A stretch of DNA of 64,000 bases from Dyadobacter sp. MSC1_007 (GCF_023667495.1 NZ_JAMOZL010000003.1:496001-560000); one strand, 5' to 3'; shown: positions 8,076-16,142, counted from the stretch's first letter. Translations and numbers: made by a program. The notes: a model not told the origin generated them from the letters alone.

Positions 8076-8873
8076 CTAAGTTTTCTTGACACTCATATTG
8101 CTCAGGTCGGGTAGGGGGCTCACAGACGTCCAGCCGCCATCCACGATCAGGCTTTGTCCTGTAATATGCCCTGAATGCGGCGAAAGCAGAAACAATGCCG
8201 CATTGGCAATGTCCTCGCAAATCGCCGGCCGACCCATAGGCGTAATCGCCGCCCAGGTTTTCGGATAGGTTGGATCTTCGGCCAGGGTACGTTCGGTTAA
8301 AGTAGCTCCTGGCGCAACAGTATTGATCGTAATGCCGTGCGGGGATAATTCCAGCACCAGGTTTTTAGCCAGCATTTCCAATCCCGCCTTCGTCATCGCA
8401 TATGCACCCAAAAACTGGTGCGCCTGATGCCCTACTACGGACGACATCAGTAAAATCCGGCCACCCGACTTCTGTTTCCGCATTTGTTTGGCGGCCGCCT
8501 GCGTGAGCAGGAAAGAGCCCATCAGATTGACTTCCAGGACTTTTCTCAGATTATCCACCGGATATTCGAAGAAATCGCCGAAAAGCGTAATGCCTGCATT
8601 CGCGACGGTTAAGGTCAGTTTGCCAAAGCATTTGACTGCCTCGTCAACCATTGCATCAATGATTTCCGGTTGTGAAGCATCGCCGGCAAAGGCCACGCAT
8701 TCCCCTTCCTTATTCCTGATCTTTTTGGCAGCTTCCGCGGCTAGCGCCTTGTTGGTATCGTTCAGGATCACGCCAGCGCCCTGGCAAGCCAGTTGCTTGG
8801 CTATTTCAAAACCGATACCCTGCCCTGCGCCGGTAACGATCGCAACCTGGTTATCGAATAATTGGCTATTCAT
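8076..8873 (-). CDS. SDR family NAD(P)-dependent oxidoreductase (sugar-acid pathway partner)
   Basis: This is a classical short-chain dehydrogenase of 265 residues. The cofactor motif TGAGQGIG (about residues 15-22), NAG (ANAGITLFG), the catalytic Ser in LLMSSVVGH and the Tyr/Lys pair in YAMTK are all present. The C-terminal GQSLIVDGGW is typical. It lies downstream of a sugar-acid dehydratase on the same strand, 129 bp away, with a REP-like palindrome between them. This suggests oxidation of a sugar or sugar derivative in the same catabolic route. The substrate is inferred, not shown. Confidence 0.9.
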   Translation of the reverse strand: MNSQLFDNQVAIVTGAGQGIGFEIAKQLACQGAGVILNDTNKALAAEAAKKIRNKEGECVAFAGDASQPEIIDAMVDEAVKCFGKLTLTVANAGITLFGDFFEYPVDNLRKVLEVNLMGSFLLTQAAAKQMRKQKSGGRILLMSSVVGHQAHQFLGAYAMTKAGLEMLAKNLVLELSPHGITINTVAPGATLTERTLAEDPTYPKTWAAITPMGRPAICEDIANAALFLLSPHSGHITGQSLIVDGGWTSVSPLPDLSNMSVKKT

Positions 8874-8904
8874 TTTTTATTTCTGTTTACGAGCTAAAAG
8901 CCAT

Positions 8905-8988
8905 TGTCACCCTGAGCGTAGTCGAAGGGTAATGCGACATCGCTAATACCCTTCGACCGCCGGGCGGCCCCGTGCGCTCAGGGTGACA
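8905..8988. repeat. REP-like palindromic element, copy 2 (asymmetric insertion)
   Basis: The outer stem TGTCACCCTGAGCG (8905-8918) pairs with CGCTCAGGGTGACA (8975-8988). The inner stem GTCGAAGGGTA (8921-8931) pairs with TACCCTTCGAC (8947-8957). The right arm carries a 17-nt GC-rich insertion (8958-8974) opposite only two bases on the left. The element lies inside the probable dehydratase-SDR transcription unit. Confidence 0.88.
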
Positions 8989-9002
8989 GTACGGATGATA
9001 CC

Positions 9003-10721
9003 TTAGTGCGAATCTCTCGTCACCTTGTCGCCGGATCCTCCTCTGAGGAAATCCAGATCGGCACCCTCGTGCGCCTGCGTTACGTGTTTGATATGCAGGT
9101 GTACATAGCCGCGGTTGTAACCCATATCGAGCGGTGCCCACGATTGTCGGCGGATAGCAAGCTCTTCGTCCGAAACTTCCAGATGAAGCCTGCGGTTTTC
9201 CACATCGAGTTCGATTATATCACCGTCCCGGACAAGTGCCAGGTTACCTCCAACGGCCGCTTCAGGCGAAACGTGCAAAACAACTGTTCCAAATCCGGTA
9301 CCGCTCATCCGCCCGTCCGAAATGCGGACCATATCGGTAACGCCTTGCGCAAGCAGCTTCTTGGGTAACGACATATTCCCAACTTCCGGCATGCCGGGAT
9401 AACCTTTCGGCCCTACATTCTTCAAAACCAAAATGCTATTTTCATCCACATCCAGATCAGGATCGTCCAGTCGCGCTTTATAGTCATCAATGTCTTCGAA
9501 AACGATGGCCTTTCCCCGGTGCTGCATTAGTTCAGGTTTGAGCGAGGCGGATGGTTTGATCACGGCTCCGTTTTCGCACAGATTACCCCTTACAACAGCC
9601 AGACCCGTCAGATCTTTGACAGGCTCAGCCATGGTACCGATCACCTCGGGATCGAAGCATTCGGCATTCACGGAGTTTTCACGCATTGTTTTACCGTTGG
9701 CCGTAATCACCCCGCCGTGCAATATGCCGCTGAGTTCCTTGATGACCACCGGTAAGCCACCGGCATAATAAAAGTCTTCCATAAAATATCCGCCTGATGG
9801 CTGTAAATTCAGCAGCAGGGGCACATTTTTACAGAGATCATTAAAATGGTCGAGGTTAAGTTCAACACCAATCCTGCCGGCAATGGCAAGGAGGTGAATC
9901 ACAAAGTTCGTCGATCCGCCGATGGCTGCATTGATCATAATCGCATTCTCAAATGCTTCTTTGGTCAATATCTGTGACAACCGAAGATCTTCCTTCACCA
10001 TATCCACGATTCGGCGGCCCGACAAATGTGCCAGCACTTTACGACGTGAATCCGCTGCGGGGATGGCTGCATTTTCAGGAAGTGTAAGCCCGAGCGATTC
10101 AACCATGCAGGCCATCGTCGAAGCTGTACCCATTACCGCGCAGTGGCCGTCGCTACGGCACATGCACGCCTCCGCGGTGGTTAGTTCTTCTTGTGATATT
10201 TCGCCTTTGCGGTGTAGTTCACTGAAACGCCAAACGTCGCTTGTACCTATGGTTTTACCCCGGTAGCGACCGGTGAGCATTGGCCCGCCCGATACTACGA
10301 TTGTAGGGATATTGACGCTTGCCGCGCCCATTACGAGCGAAGGCGTCGTTTTATCACAGCCGCAAAGCAAAACCACCCCGTCGATGGGATTGGCGCGGAT
10401 GGATTCTTCGACGTCCATACTGGCCAGGTTGCGGTACAGCATGGCCGTTGGTTTAATCAAAGTTTCGCCCAATGACATTACCGGAAATTCGAGCGGAAAC
10501 CCGCCTGCTTCCCACACTCCGCGCTTCACCGACTCGGCAAGCTCACGAAAATGCCCGTTGCAGGGTGTCAGTTCTGAAAAAGTATTACAAATGCCGATTA
10601 CCGGCCTTCCTTCAAATTCATCGGCGGGATAACCCTGGTTTTTCATCCACGCCCGGTAAATAAATCCATCTTTTCCCGACTTTCCGAACCACCCCCTGCT
10701 GCGTAACTTGTTTTCTTCCAT
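9003..10721 (-). CDS. IlvD/Edd-family sugar-acid dehydratase (L-arabinonate / D-xylonate type)
   Basis: This 572-residue member of the IlvD/Edd family resembles the pentonate dehydratases more than the branched-chain enzyme, judging by FGKSGKDGFIYRAWMKNQGYPADEF. It would dehydrate an aldonic acid to the 2-keto-3-deoxy acid using an Fe-S cluster and Mg2+. Probable cluster ligands are Cys54 (TPCNGH), Cys122 (CGCDKTTPS, with the adjacent Lys as metal-site residue) and Cys194 (GHCAVMGTAS). RISDGRMSGTGFGTVVLHV near the C-terminus is the conserved substrate loop. An SDR downstream on the same strand suggests an oxidative sugar route. IlvD proper is not excluded, but no other ilv genes are nearby. 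Confidence 0.88.
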   Translation of the reverse strand: MEENKLRSRGWFGKSGKDGFIYRAWMKNQGYPADEFEGRPVIGICNTFSELTPCNGHFRELAESVKRGVWEAGGFPLEFPVMSLGETLIKPTAMLYRNLASMDVEESIRANPIDGVVLLCGCDKTTPSLVMGAASVNIPTIVVSGGPMLTGRYRGKTIGTSDVWRFSELHRKGEISQEELTTAEACMCRSDGHCAVMGTASTMACMVESLGLTLPENAAIPAADSRRKVLAHLSGRRIVDMVKEDLRLSQILTKEAFENAIMINAAIGGSTNFVIHLLAIAGRIGVELNLDHFNDLCKNVPLLLNLQPSGGYFMEDFYYAGGLPVVIKELSGILHGGVITANGKTMRENSVNAECFDPEVIGTMAEPVKDLTGLAVVRGNLCENGAVIKPSASLKPELMQHRGKAIVFEDIDDYKARLDDPDLDVDENSILVLKNVGPKGYPGMPEVGNMSLPKKLLAQGVTDMVRISDGRMSGTGFGTVVLHVSPEAAVGGNLALVRDGDIIELDVENRRLHLEVSDEELAIRRQSWAPLDMGYNRGYVHLHIKHVTQAHEGADLDFLRGGSGDKVTRDSH

Positions 10722-10832
10722 TATGCCATAGTTTATATCTCATTAGTAAAGGAGTCGGGCAGTAAAATATAATTCCGGCTACCCTTTAAAATAAAAATTG
10801 TATATTCGGCTAACACGTGCCCAGAATTCTCC

Positions 10833-12083
10833 ATGCGTTTTTTTAGAAGTTATAACCTGTTGCCTGTCTTACTCTTATCCTTGGCCGCATTGTCATCCCA
10901 TGCCCAATATCATGCTGATAACTTCATCGAGAAATTGTTAAAGAAGCACCCGGAAAGGTTTTCCGCAATCCTGAAAAATCCTGAGAAGTACCAGGTTCAG
11001 GTGCTTTACACGAAGATCGACAGGAATAAAAACAATATCCCGCATTTTACTACGCATTCATACCGGCTCAACAACTCGGAATATTTTTATCCGGCCAGTA
11101 CCGTTAAGCTTCCGGCAGTTGCGCTTGCATTTGAAAAGCTGAATAAGCTGGGAATTGATAAAAATACACCCATGTTTACCGGCGCCGTCCGGCCTGAGCA
11201 AACTCCGGTGAATGCGGACAGTAGTTCAGAAAATGGTCTGCCGTCTGTCGCACATTACGCAAAGAAGATTTTGCTGGCGAGCGATAATGACGCTTTTAAC
11301 AGATTGTATGAATTCATCGGCCAGCAGGAGTTCAACGACAGCCTGCATCGTAAGGATTTTACCGAAAGCCGTATCCTGCACCGCCTCGACTCGCCAATAG
11401 GCCCTGAAAACAACAGGTACACCAATCCTGTTCGTTTTGAAAAGGATGGCAAGATCATTTTTGAGCACGAGGCGAAGTATAACAACAAAGAGTACAATGC
11501 ACCGGGTCAGATCCTGAAAGGCAAAGGTTATTTGAAGGACGGGGCTCTTGTGAATGAACCTTTCGATTTTACAAAAAAGAATTTTTTTCCCCTGGAAGAA
11601 CAGCATCGCTTGTTGAAAACGCTGTTTTTCCCGGACCAGGTCCCAGCCTCGCAGCGCTTTAATCTTACAGAGGAAGATTACCGGTTTATGTATCAGTATA
11701 TGTCGCAGTTCCCGGTGGAAACCAGCTATCCTGCCAATTATACCGATGATTATTACGATGGATTTGTGAAGTTTTTGCTTTTTGGAGCTACCAAAACCCG
11801 CTTGCCGAGGCACATCCGGTTATTCAACAAGTGCGGCGATGCTTATGGCTTTTTGTTGGACAATGCATACATCGCCGATTTCGAGAAAGGAATCGAGTTC
11901 ATGCTGACAGCCGTTATTTATTGCAATGAAGATGAGATCTTCAATGACGATAAATATGACTATGAAACAGTGGGATTTCCGTTCATGGCCAATCTAGGAA
12001 AAACAATCTTCGAATATGAGTTGGAACGGAAAAGACCTCACAGGCCCGATTTAAGCCGTTTTGAAGTCGAGTACGATAAGTGA
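10833..12083 (+). CDS. Exported serine hydrolase of class A beta-lactamase fold
   Basis: This 416-residue protein has a Sec signal peptide (hydrophobic residues 8-20, probable cleavage after SSHA). The active-site SxxK is Ser89-Thr-Val-Lys92 (PASTVKLPAV), followed by an SDN motif at residues 150-152 (LLASDNDAFNRL). A KxG-like element appears as NKCGDAYGF near residue 330. These match the beta-lactamase2 (class A-type) superfamily. The protein is much longer than a true class A enzyme (about 290 residues), with insertions after the SDN motif. A physiological peptidase or esterase role is as likely as antibiotic hydrolysis. Its stop abuts the opposing MerC gene stop in a shared TGATCA. Confidence 0.82.
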   Translation: MRFFRSYNLLPVLLLSLAALSSHAQYHADNFIEKLLKKHPERFSAILKNPEKYQVQVLYTKIDRNKNNIPHFTTHSYRLNNSEYFYPASTVKLPAVALAFEKLNKLGIDKNTPMFTGAVRPEQTPVNADSSSENGLPSVAHYAKKILLASDNDAFNRLYEFIGQQEFNDSLHRKDFTESRILHRLDSPIGPENNRYTNPVRFEKDGKIIFEHEAKYNNKEYNAPGQILKGKGYLKDGALVNEPFDFTKKNFFPLEEQHRLLKTLFFPDQVPASQRFNLTEEDYRFMYQYMSQFPVETSYPANYTDDYYDGFVKFLLFGATKTRLPRHIRLFNKCGDAYGFLLDNAYIADFEKGIEFMLTAVIYCNEDEIFNDDKYDYETVGFPFMANLGKTIFEYELERKRPHRPDLSRFEVEYDK

Positions 12084-12473
12084 TCAGAAAGCTTTCTTCA
12101 AGCGTGGCGCGATCTGGCAAATGTAGAGGTTGATCAAATGACCGATGATCAGCAACCCGGAGCCGACATACCCCAGCAACGTAAATGCATGATGCTTTCC
12201 TTCGAAGATAAGCGACGTTGAGAAGACGGCTAATGCGCCCCAGAGCAATATCCGGAGCGGCAATGAATGATGGTTGCGGGTAGCGTAGTAAACAGCTATC
12301 CCATTGATCAATATAAAAATGTAGTCCAGCGAGATCAGCCCGGGATGCGAGTGGTGCGTCGCTACGGATGATCCGAGTGCAAGTGCGGGAACTAGCAGGC
12401 AATGTATGATACACAATACAGAACCTAGTATTCCAATGTAGTCGGCCTTGCCATGTGAGTGTACTGCTTTCAT
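12084..12473 (-). CDS. MerC-domain membrane protein, predicted metal-regulated
   Basis: From the ATG at 12473 the protein has 129 residues and about four membrane helices. The first helix contains Cys21-x3-Cys25 (GSVLCIIHCLLVPAL), the metal-binding pair expected of MerC-domain proteins. His-rich loops (ATHHSHPG, RNHHS, EGKHHAF) could also bind metal. A longer in-frame reading from 12548 is rejected because a perfect promoter (12494-12524) falls inside it. The -33 box overlaps a palindrome shared with the TonB receptor promoter. The divergent neighbour is a Fur-family regulator. In Bacteroidota such MerC-like proteins probably work in zinc or other metal homeostasis; mercury transport is not implied. 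Confidence 0.85.
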   Translation of the reverse strand: MKAVHSHGKADYIGILGSVLCIIHCLLVPALALGSSVATHHSHPGLISLDYIFILINGIAVYYATRNHHSLPLRILLWGALAVFSTSLIFEGKHHAFTLLGYVGSGLLIIGHLINLYICQIAPRLKKAF

Positions 12474-12493
12474 TCCTAAATACAATGATGTTG

Positions 12494-12524
12494 CAAAAGT
12501 AAGGCGGTAATAGCTCACTTGCAA
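12494..12524 (-). promoter_or_regulatory. Promoter of the MerC-domain gene
   Basis: On the minus strand TTG (complement of 12522-12524), a 20-nt spacer and TACTTTTG (complement of 12494-12501) match the consensus exactly. The leader is about 14-20 nt. The -33 box is covered by the operator-like palindrome at 12519-12535. Confidence 0.85.
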
Positions 12525-12535
12525 CAGGGTTGCAG
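12519..12535. promoter_or_regulatory. Operator-like palindrome TTGCAAC-AGG-GTTGCAG
   Basis: A 7-3-7 inverted repeat with one mismatch in the last base covers the -33 box of the MerC-domain promoter. It has the same half-site and the same 3-nt spacing as the perfect palindrome at 16103-16121 upstream of the TonB receptor. The nearby Fur-family regulator is the natural candidate to bind it. Confidence 0.65.
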
Positions 12536-12576
12536 AATATTTTTTCAACGGTCATCACCCCGGGGGGCGAAAAATG

Positions 12577-12608
12577 TTGGAAATTGGACGGGTTAGAACT
12601 TAACTTTG
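12577..12608 (+). promoter_or_regulatory. Promoter of the Zur-like regulator gene
   Basis: TTG at 12577-12579, a 21-nt spacer and TAACTTTG at 12601-12608 match the consensus. No TTGCAAC palindrome overlaps these boxes, so autoregulation through that motif is not evident. Confidence 0.8.
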
Positions 12609-12663
12609 ACCGGAAAGGTTTTAGAAAAGACGAAGTGTATAATTCATCAAACTATTGGCAACA

Positions 12664-13074
12664 ATGGACCAATTAAGAGAAACGCTGAAAGGGCATCAAC
12701 TGAGGACAACGACCTGTCGGGAGGATGTGCTTTCAACTTTCATCAATAAAAAGAATGCGCTTTCACACGGTGATCTGGAAGGGGCGTTAGGAGAAAATTA
12801 CGACCGTGTTACGATATACAGGACCTTAAAAACATTCCTTGAAAAAGGCATTATCCATAAAGTACTGGATGACGAAGGACTGCGCTACGCATTGTGCTCA
12901 CACAATTGTTCGGAAGAAAAGCATCATCACGACCATATTCACTTCAAATGCAGTGCTTGCGGCGAGACCAACTGTCTCGAAAACCTGCATATACCAGCCG
13001 TTCAGTTGCCGGAAGGTTACCATCCCGAGAATTTCAATTTACTGATACAGGGAGTTTGTCCCAAATGCAACTAG
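12664..13074 (+). CDS. Fur-family transcriptional regulator, probably zinc-sensing (Zur-like)
   Basis: This 136-residue regulator has a winged helix (about residues 9-80, with DRVTIYRTLKTFLEKGIIHK as the recognition region). The dimerisation domain carries a His-rich metal site (KHHHDHIHFKC) and two structural CxxC pairs (CSAC and the C-terminal CPKC). ATG 12664 is preferred over TTG 12655 three codons upstream. A second family member at 27108-27611 has the typical Fur layout, so this one is more likely Zur. That view is supported by its position next to a MerC-domain gene and a TonB receptor operon that share a palindromic promoter motif. The metal is inferred from context only. Confidence 0.8.
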   Translation: MDQLRETLKGHQLRTTTCREDVLSTFINKKNALSHGDLEGALGENYDRVTIYRTLKTFLEKGIIHKVLDDEGLRYALCSHNCSEEKHHHDHIHFKCSACGETNCLENLHIPAVQLPEGYHPENFNLLIQGVCPKCN

Positions 13075-13115
13075 ATCGTGGTGAGACGAGGCACATTACC
13101 CGATCTCACCACGAT
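13075..13115 (+). terminator. Terminator between the Zur-like gene and the lipoprotein gene
   Basis: A perfect 12-bp stem, ATCGTGGTGAGA (13075-13086) with TCTCACCACGAT (13104-13115), starts right after the stop codon. It is followed by TGTTTTAC. It lies between convergent genes and may serve both directions, although the T-rich tail is only on the plus side. Confidence 0.75.
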
Positions 13116-13119
13116 TGTT

Positions 13120-13674
13120 TTACTTCACTTTCAATACAAAATCCAGATTTACATCGTCGCTTCCGGGCGTAGGTGTCCCGTTTTTAGCGCCTGGCTGATG
13201 GCGTAGCTGTACTTTCAGTTTGCCTTCACCAACCGCACCGGTCACTGCCTTACCAGTAAGGCCGATTGGCAGATTGTTGGCATCCTTATCGCCATAAGTA
13301 TAAGTCAGCAGGGTCGATGGAGTGGGTGTATACACAAACAAATGCTCATCTGATTCTTCCTCCACTTCTTTTGTAATATCATTGACAGGCGTTTTACTCT
13401 CGTCGAGCAGTTCAATGGCAAGCGTATAGGTCGTATTAGGCTTCAATGTAATTTCATCGAACTTCGTAGGCGCATTGCCACCGTCACCGTCGGCATCTTT
13501 ATAAGAGAATGAGGTTACATTGGATGTGCCTTGCTCTGTGAATTCCAAAGTAACAGAAGTGATGAGCTCATTTTCGTCATCAGGCTCTACGTCGTCCCCA
13601 GAATCCTTGCATTGGACAAAAGACAATGACACGCCCAATAGCAGCATCCAGGTCAATTTACGGTTCATTTTCAT
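13120..13674 (-). CDS. Uncharacterised lipoprotein linked to a TonB receptor
   Basis: This is a 184-residue lipoprotein with a type II signal ending in LSFVQC. The mature region starts with a highly acidic linker (KDSGDDVEPDDENE). A beta-rich domain with repeated Thr/Asp stretches and EEESDEHLFVYTPTPS follows. It lies 39 bp downstream of the TonB receptor gene on the same strand and probably shares its mRNA. It may be a surface partner in substrate capture, as in other receptor-lipoprotein pairs; this is an inference from context. ATG 13674 was chosen over an upstream TTG and another ATG two codons later; either ATG gives a workable signal peptide. I do not recognise a named domain. Confidence 0.78.
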   Translation of the reverse strand: MKMNRKLTWMLLLGVSLSFVQCKDSGDDVEPDDENELITSVTLEFTEQGTSNVTSFSYKDADGDGGNAPTKFDEITLKPNTTYTLAIELLDESKTPVNDITKEVEEESDEHLFVYTPTPSTLLTYTYGDKDANNLPIGLTGKAVTGAVGEGKLKVQLRHQPGAKNGTPTPGSDDVNLDFVLKVK

Positions 13675-13713
13675 AAGCAATAGGTTTTATGTAATGGTAT
13701 TGAATTCAAATTT

Positions 13714-16041
13714 TTAAGCGCCGAACTTCCATTTGAGCCTTAGCGAGGCGTTTCTTCCCATATCATCGGCATAATAGCGGAACCGGTTGAGGTAATCGCG
13801 GTAGGCCGTATTGAAAAGGTTTTGAACGCTGATCCCGACTTCCAGCTGTTGCTTGTCGGTAAGCCGGACGGTCGTTCCTGCCTGCACGTTCCACAATGAA
13901 TAGGCCTTTGGAGGAGGAAGGAAATCGCTGTTGGCAGGGACGCGCTTTTGTTCCGCGACAAGCAGATTTCCTACCGAGAAAAAGAGTCTGTGCAGGTTGC
14001 CGTGATCGGGTAATTCGTATTTAAGCTGATTGTCGAGCCGGTTGGGTGGTATCATGACGAGGTAGCTATTTTCCCGCTGGTCATAAACCCGTAGGTAGCT
14101 CAACTTGCTTGAAATAGTCGTGTTTTTCACAAACTGCCAGCTTCCGGCAATGTCAATTCCTTTGAACGAAGCGTCGGTCTGGGTGTATTTAAAGTACGGA
14201 AATGCGCCCCGGATGGTCAGGACCGGTTCGGGTTGGGGTTTTAGGTATATAAAATCAAATATGTAATTGTAATAGCCACCGATTTCCAGGCTCCATTTAG
14301 GGTCGGCGTATTTTATGCTGGCAATGGTGTTTAATGCTTTTTCAGACTTTAAGGTCGCATCGCCCTTTTCGTAGGCAGCTGCACCGTGATGTACCCCGTC
14401 GCTGAAAAGTTCGCTCACGTTAGGAGCGCGCCAGGCGGTACCCATATTCAGCCGCACTGAAAAACGCTCAGAAAAATTTCTGGTCGCACCGGCAGTTCCG
14501 GAGAAATTGGCGTACTCAAATGCTTTGGACACCTTCTCACGGTTTACGATCCGGTACGTTTTAAGCGTCCGGTAATCATACCGAATGCCCGCTTCCAGCT
14601 CCCAACCATTTTTGACATACCGCTCAATCCAGAAAACGCCGATATTGAACTGATTGAAATTGGGGATCAACGGACGGCCGTCCATCAGATTATACTGGTA
14701 CAATGTGCTCACACCGATCTGTCCTGCAATTTTCCCGGCAATGGGTTTGTGGTCCCAAACCACGTCGTTGGTGAGCGTGGTAAGTTTGAAAGTTAGTTCG
14801 GGATGGTTAAGGGCAGCTATGGAATCGTTTCTTGGCCGATGAAGGTCATATTCGTTGCGATTGTTGTATTGCCGCGCGATCGTCCATTGAAACCGGTTGC
14901 CATTCTTGAAATGGTAATGTGTTTCCGCTTTTAGCAGGTCGTGGGTGGCATTTTGATTTGGTCTGTTAATGGCATAGCTGAACCCCGATTTTACAAACGG
15001 CTCGCCATTTTTGATTACATTCAGCAGATCCGTGACGCTACCGATATGCGAGCCCGAGAAAATGCCTATTTGTGTATCAAAATGACTATAAAAGACATCG
15101 ATACCCAATCCTTTGTTGCGATAACCTGCCGCCAGCGAGAAGTTCTTTTCACTGATGCCCGTATTATCGAGGAAGTAGTTGGGAGTGCGGATATTGCCGC
15201 CACGCTTGATGGTACCCTGTGCACGCCATCCAAATCCTTTAAAATTTTTAATTCCACCCTGCAATGTGCTGGATAATACGCCTTGCCGGCCATTTGTGAA
15301 ACCGACCGCATTTAGCTCGCCGCTCAGCGGTTTATCCACAGGCAGTTCTTCCGGCTCGACCAGGATCACCCCGCCGATCGCGTCGGAGCCGTAGCGCACG
15401 CCCGCAGCACCTTTTACTACTGAAAGGCGGGTTGCAATGAATGGATCGATCTCCGGAGCATGTTCAGAACCCCACTGCTGGCCTTCCTGGCGGACACCGT
15501 TGTTCATGATCAATACCCGGTTGCTATGCAGACCGTGGATGACCGGTTTCGAGATCGAAGAGCCAGTTTGCAATGTGGTAACGCCAGCTAAGCCTTTGAG
15601 GCTTTCGCCCAGATTTTGTCCGCGTGTTTTTTCAAGATCAATTCCCGAAAGCGTGGTCAGCGGCTGAGAAGAAGGAGCATCTGTGCGGTGCGCGGTAATT
15701 TCGACATCCTTTAAATGCACTTCCTGTTCGAGCAGGTTGAAATTTTCTTCATGCCCAGAGGTAAGATCCACTTTTTGCTGGAAAGGGTTATAACCAACAA
15801 TCCTGCATTCAAGCGTGTAGTTTCCGGGACAGAGGTTGCGCAGTTCGTAGCGTCCATTATCGTCGGTGAACACGCCGCTGTTTTGGCCTATAATGAGAAC
15901 CGTAGCACCTACCACGGGTTGACCGGTGTGCCGGTCTTTCACCACGCCTTTAATGAAACATTCGCAGGCTGGCTTTTGCGCATATGTGAATGCGGGAAGC
16001 AACGTAAGCAGGAGAATGTATATGGATCTGTGGAAAGGCAT
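13714..16041 (-). CDS. TonB-dependent receptor with CarboxypepD-reg domain, predicted metal uptake
   Basis: This outer-membrane receptor has 775 residues from ATG 16041. A signal peptide (MPFHRSIYILLLTLLPAFTYA) leads into a carboxypeptidase-regulatory-like domain (GVVKDRHTGQPVVGATVLII, ending YNPFQQKVDL). The plug follows (SISKPVIHGLHSNRVLIMNN, VVKGAAGVRYGSDAIGGVI), then a barrel ending in a C-terminal aromatic-basic residue pattern (SLRLKWKFGA). HAPEIDPF in the plug resembles zinc-receptor-like (ZnuD-type) plugs; this is a weak pattern match. The longer reading from 16101 would cross the promoter and is rejected. The promoter is overlapped by a perfect TTGCAAC-type palindrome. A lipoprotein follows in the same unit. 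Zinc is the leading substrate guess. Confidence 0.9.
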   Translation of the reverse strand: MPFHRSIYILLLTLLPAFTYAQKPACECFIKGVVKDRHTGQPVVGATVLIIGQNSGVFTDDNGRYELRNLCPGNYTLECRIVGYNPFQQKVDLTSGHEENFNLLEQEVHLKDVEITAHRTDAPSSQPLTTLSGIDLEKTRGQNLGESLKGLAGVTTLQTGSSISKPVIHGLHSNRVLIMNNGVRQEGQQWGSEHAPEIDPFIATRLSVVKGAAGVRYGSDAIGGVILVEPEELPVDKPLSGELNAVGFTNGRQGVLSSTLQGGIKNFKGFGWRAQGTIKRGGNIRTPNYFLDNTGISEKNFSLAAGYRNKGLGIDVFYSHFDTQIGIFSGSHIGSVTDLLNVIKNGEPFVKSGFSYAINRPNQNATHDLLKAETHYHFKNGNRFQWTIARQYNNRNEYDLHRPRNDSIAALNHPELTFKLTTLTNDVVWDHKPIAGKIAGQIGVSTLYQYNLMDGRPLIPNFNQFNIGVFWIERYVKNGWELEAGIRYDYRTLKTYRIVNREKVSKAFEYANFSGTAGATRNFSERFSVRLNMGTAWRAPNVSELFSDGVHHGAAAYEKGDATLKSEKALNTIASIKYADPKWSLEIGGYYNYIFDFIYLKPQPEPVLTIRGAFPYFKYTQTDASFKGIDIAGSWQFVKNTTISSKLSYLRVYDQRENSYLVMIPPNRLDNQLKYELPDHGNLHRLFFSVGNLLVAEQKRVPANSDFLPPPKAYSLWNVQAGTTVRLTDKQQLEVGISVQNLFNTAYRDYLNRFRYYADDMGRNASLRLKWKFGA

Positions 16042-16078
16042 GAAAAGCTCCGGAGGAGGTGATATGTATTTCTTTTTG

Positions 16079-16092
16079 TTACAACGTTGCAA
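16079..16092. promoter_or_regulatory. Second operator-like site at the TonB receptor -7 box
   Basis: TTACAACGTTGCAA is a near-perfect palindrome of two TTGCAAC half-sites with no spacer and one mismatch. It overlaps the first bases of the receptor -7 box. The MerC-domain promoter also has a TTGCAAC half-site directly at its -7 box (12490-12496). Confidence 0.5.
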
Positions 16093-16120
16093 AACTAGCA
16101 TGATTGCAACTGCGTTGCAA
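16090..16120 (-). promoter_or_regulatory. TonB receptor promoter
   Basis: On the minus strand TTG (complement of 16118-16120), a 20-nt spacer and TAGTTTTG (complement of 16090-16097) match exactly. The leader to ATG 16041 is about 42 nt. The -33 box lies inside the palindrome at 16103-16121. Confidence 0.85.
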
Positions 16121-16121
16121 T
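16103..16121. promoter_or_regulatory. Perfect operator-like palindrome ATTGCAACTGCGTTGCAAT
   Basis: The 8-3-8 inverted repeat is perfect. It covers the -33 box of the TonB receptor promoter (minus strand) and supplies a TTG at the right place for a divergent plus-strand promoter (16115-16142). The half-site matches the operator-like site at the MerC-domain promoter. A Fur-family (Zur-like) repressor is the likely ligand by context. Confidence 0.72.
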
Positions 16122-16142
16122 TAAAATCAAGAAGTATTTTTG
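16115..16142 (+). promoter_or_regulatory. Possible divergent promoter for the 252-residue membrane protein
   Basis: TTG at 16115-16117, a 17-nt spacer and TATTTTTG at 16135-16142 form a shorter-spaced promoter. A second consensus -7 box, TAAATTTG, lies nearer the gene at 16173-16180 but has no well-placed TTG. Either could serve the gene at 16206. Confidence 0.45.

Noticed and set aside
16052..16066. A strong Shine-Dalgarno-like GGAGGAGGTGATATG on the plus strand
   Set aside because: It lies antisense to the TonB receptor leader, the ORF that follows is short and without homology, and genes in this phylum rarely use such sequences.
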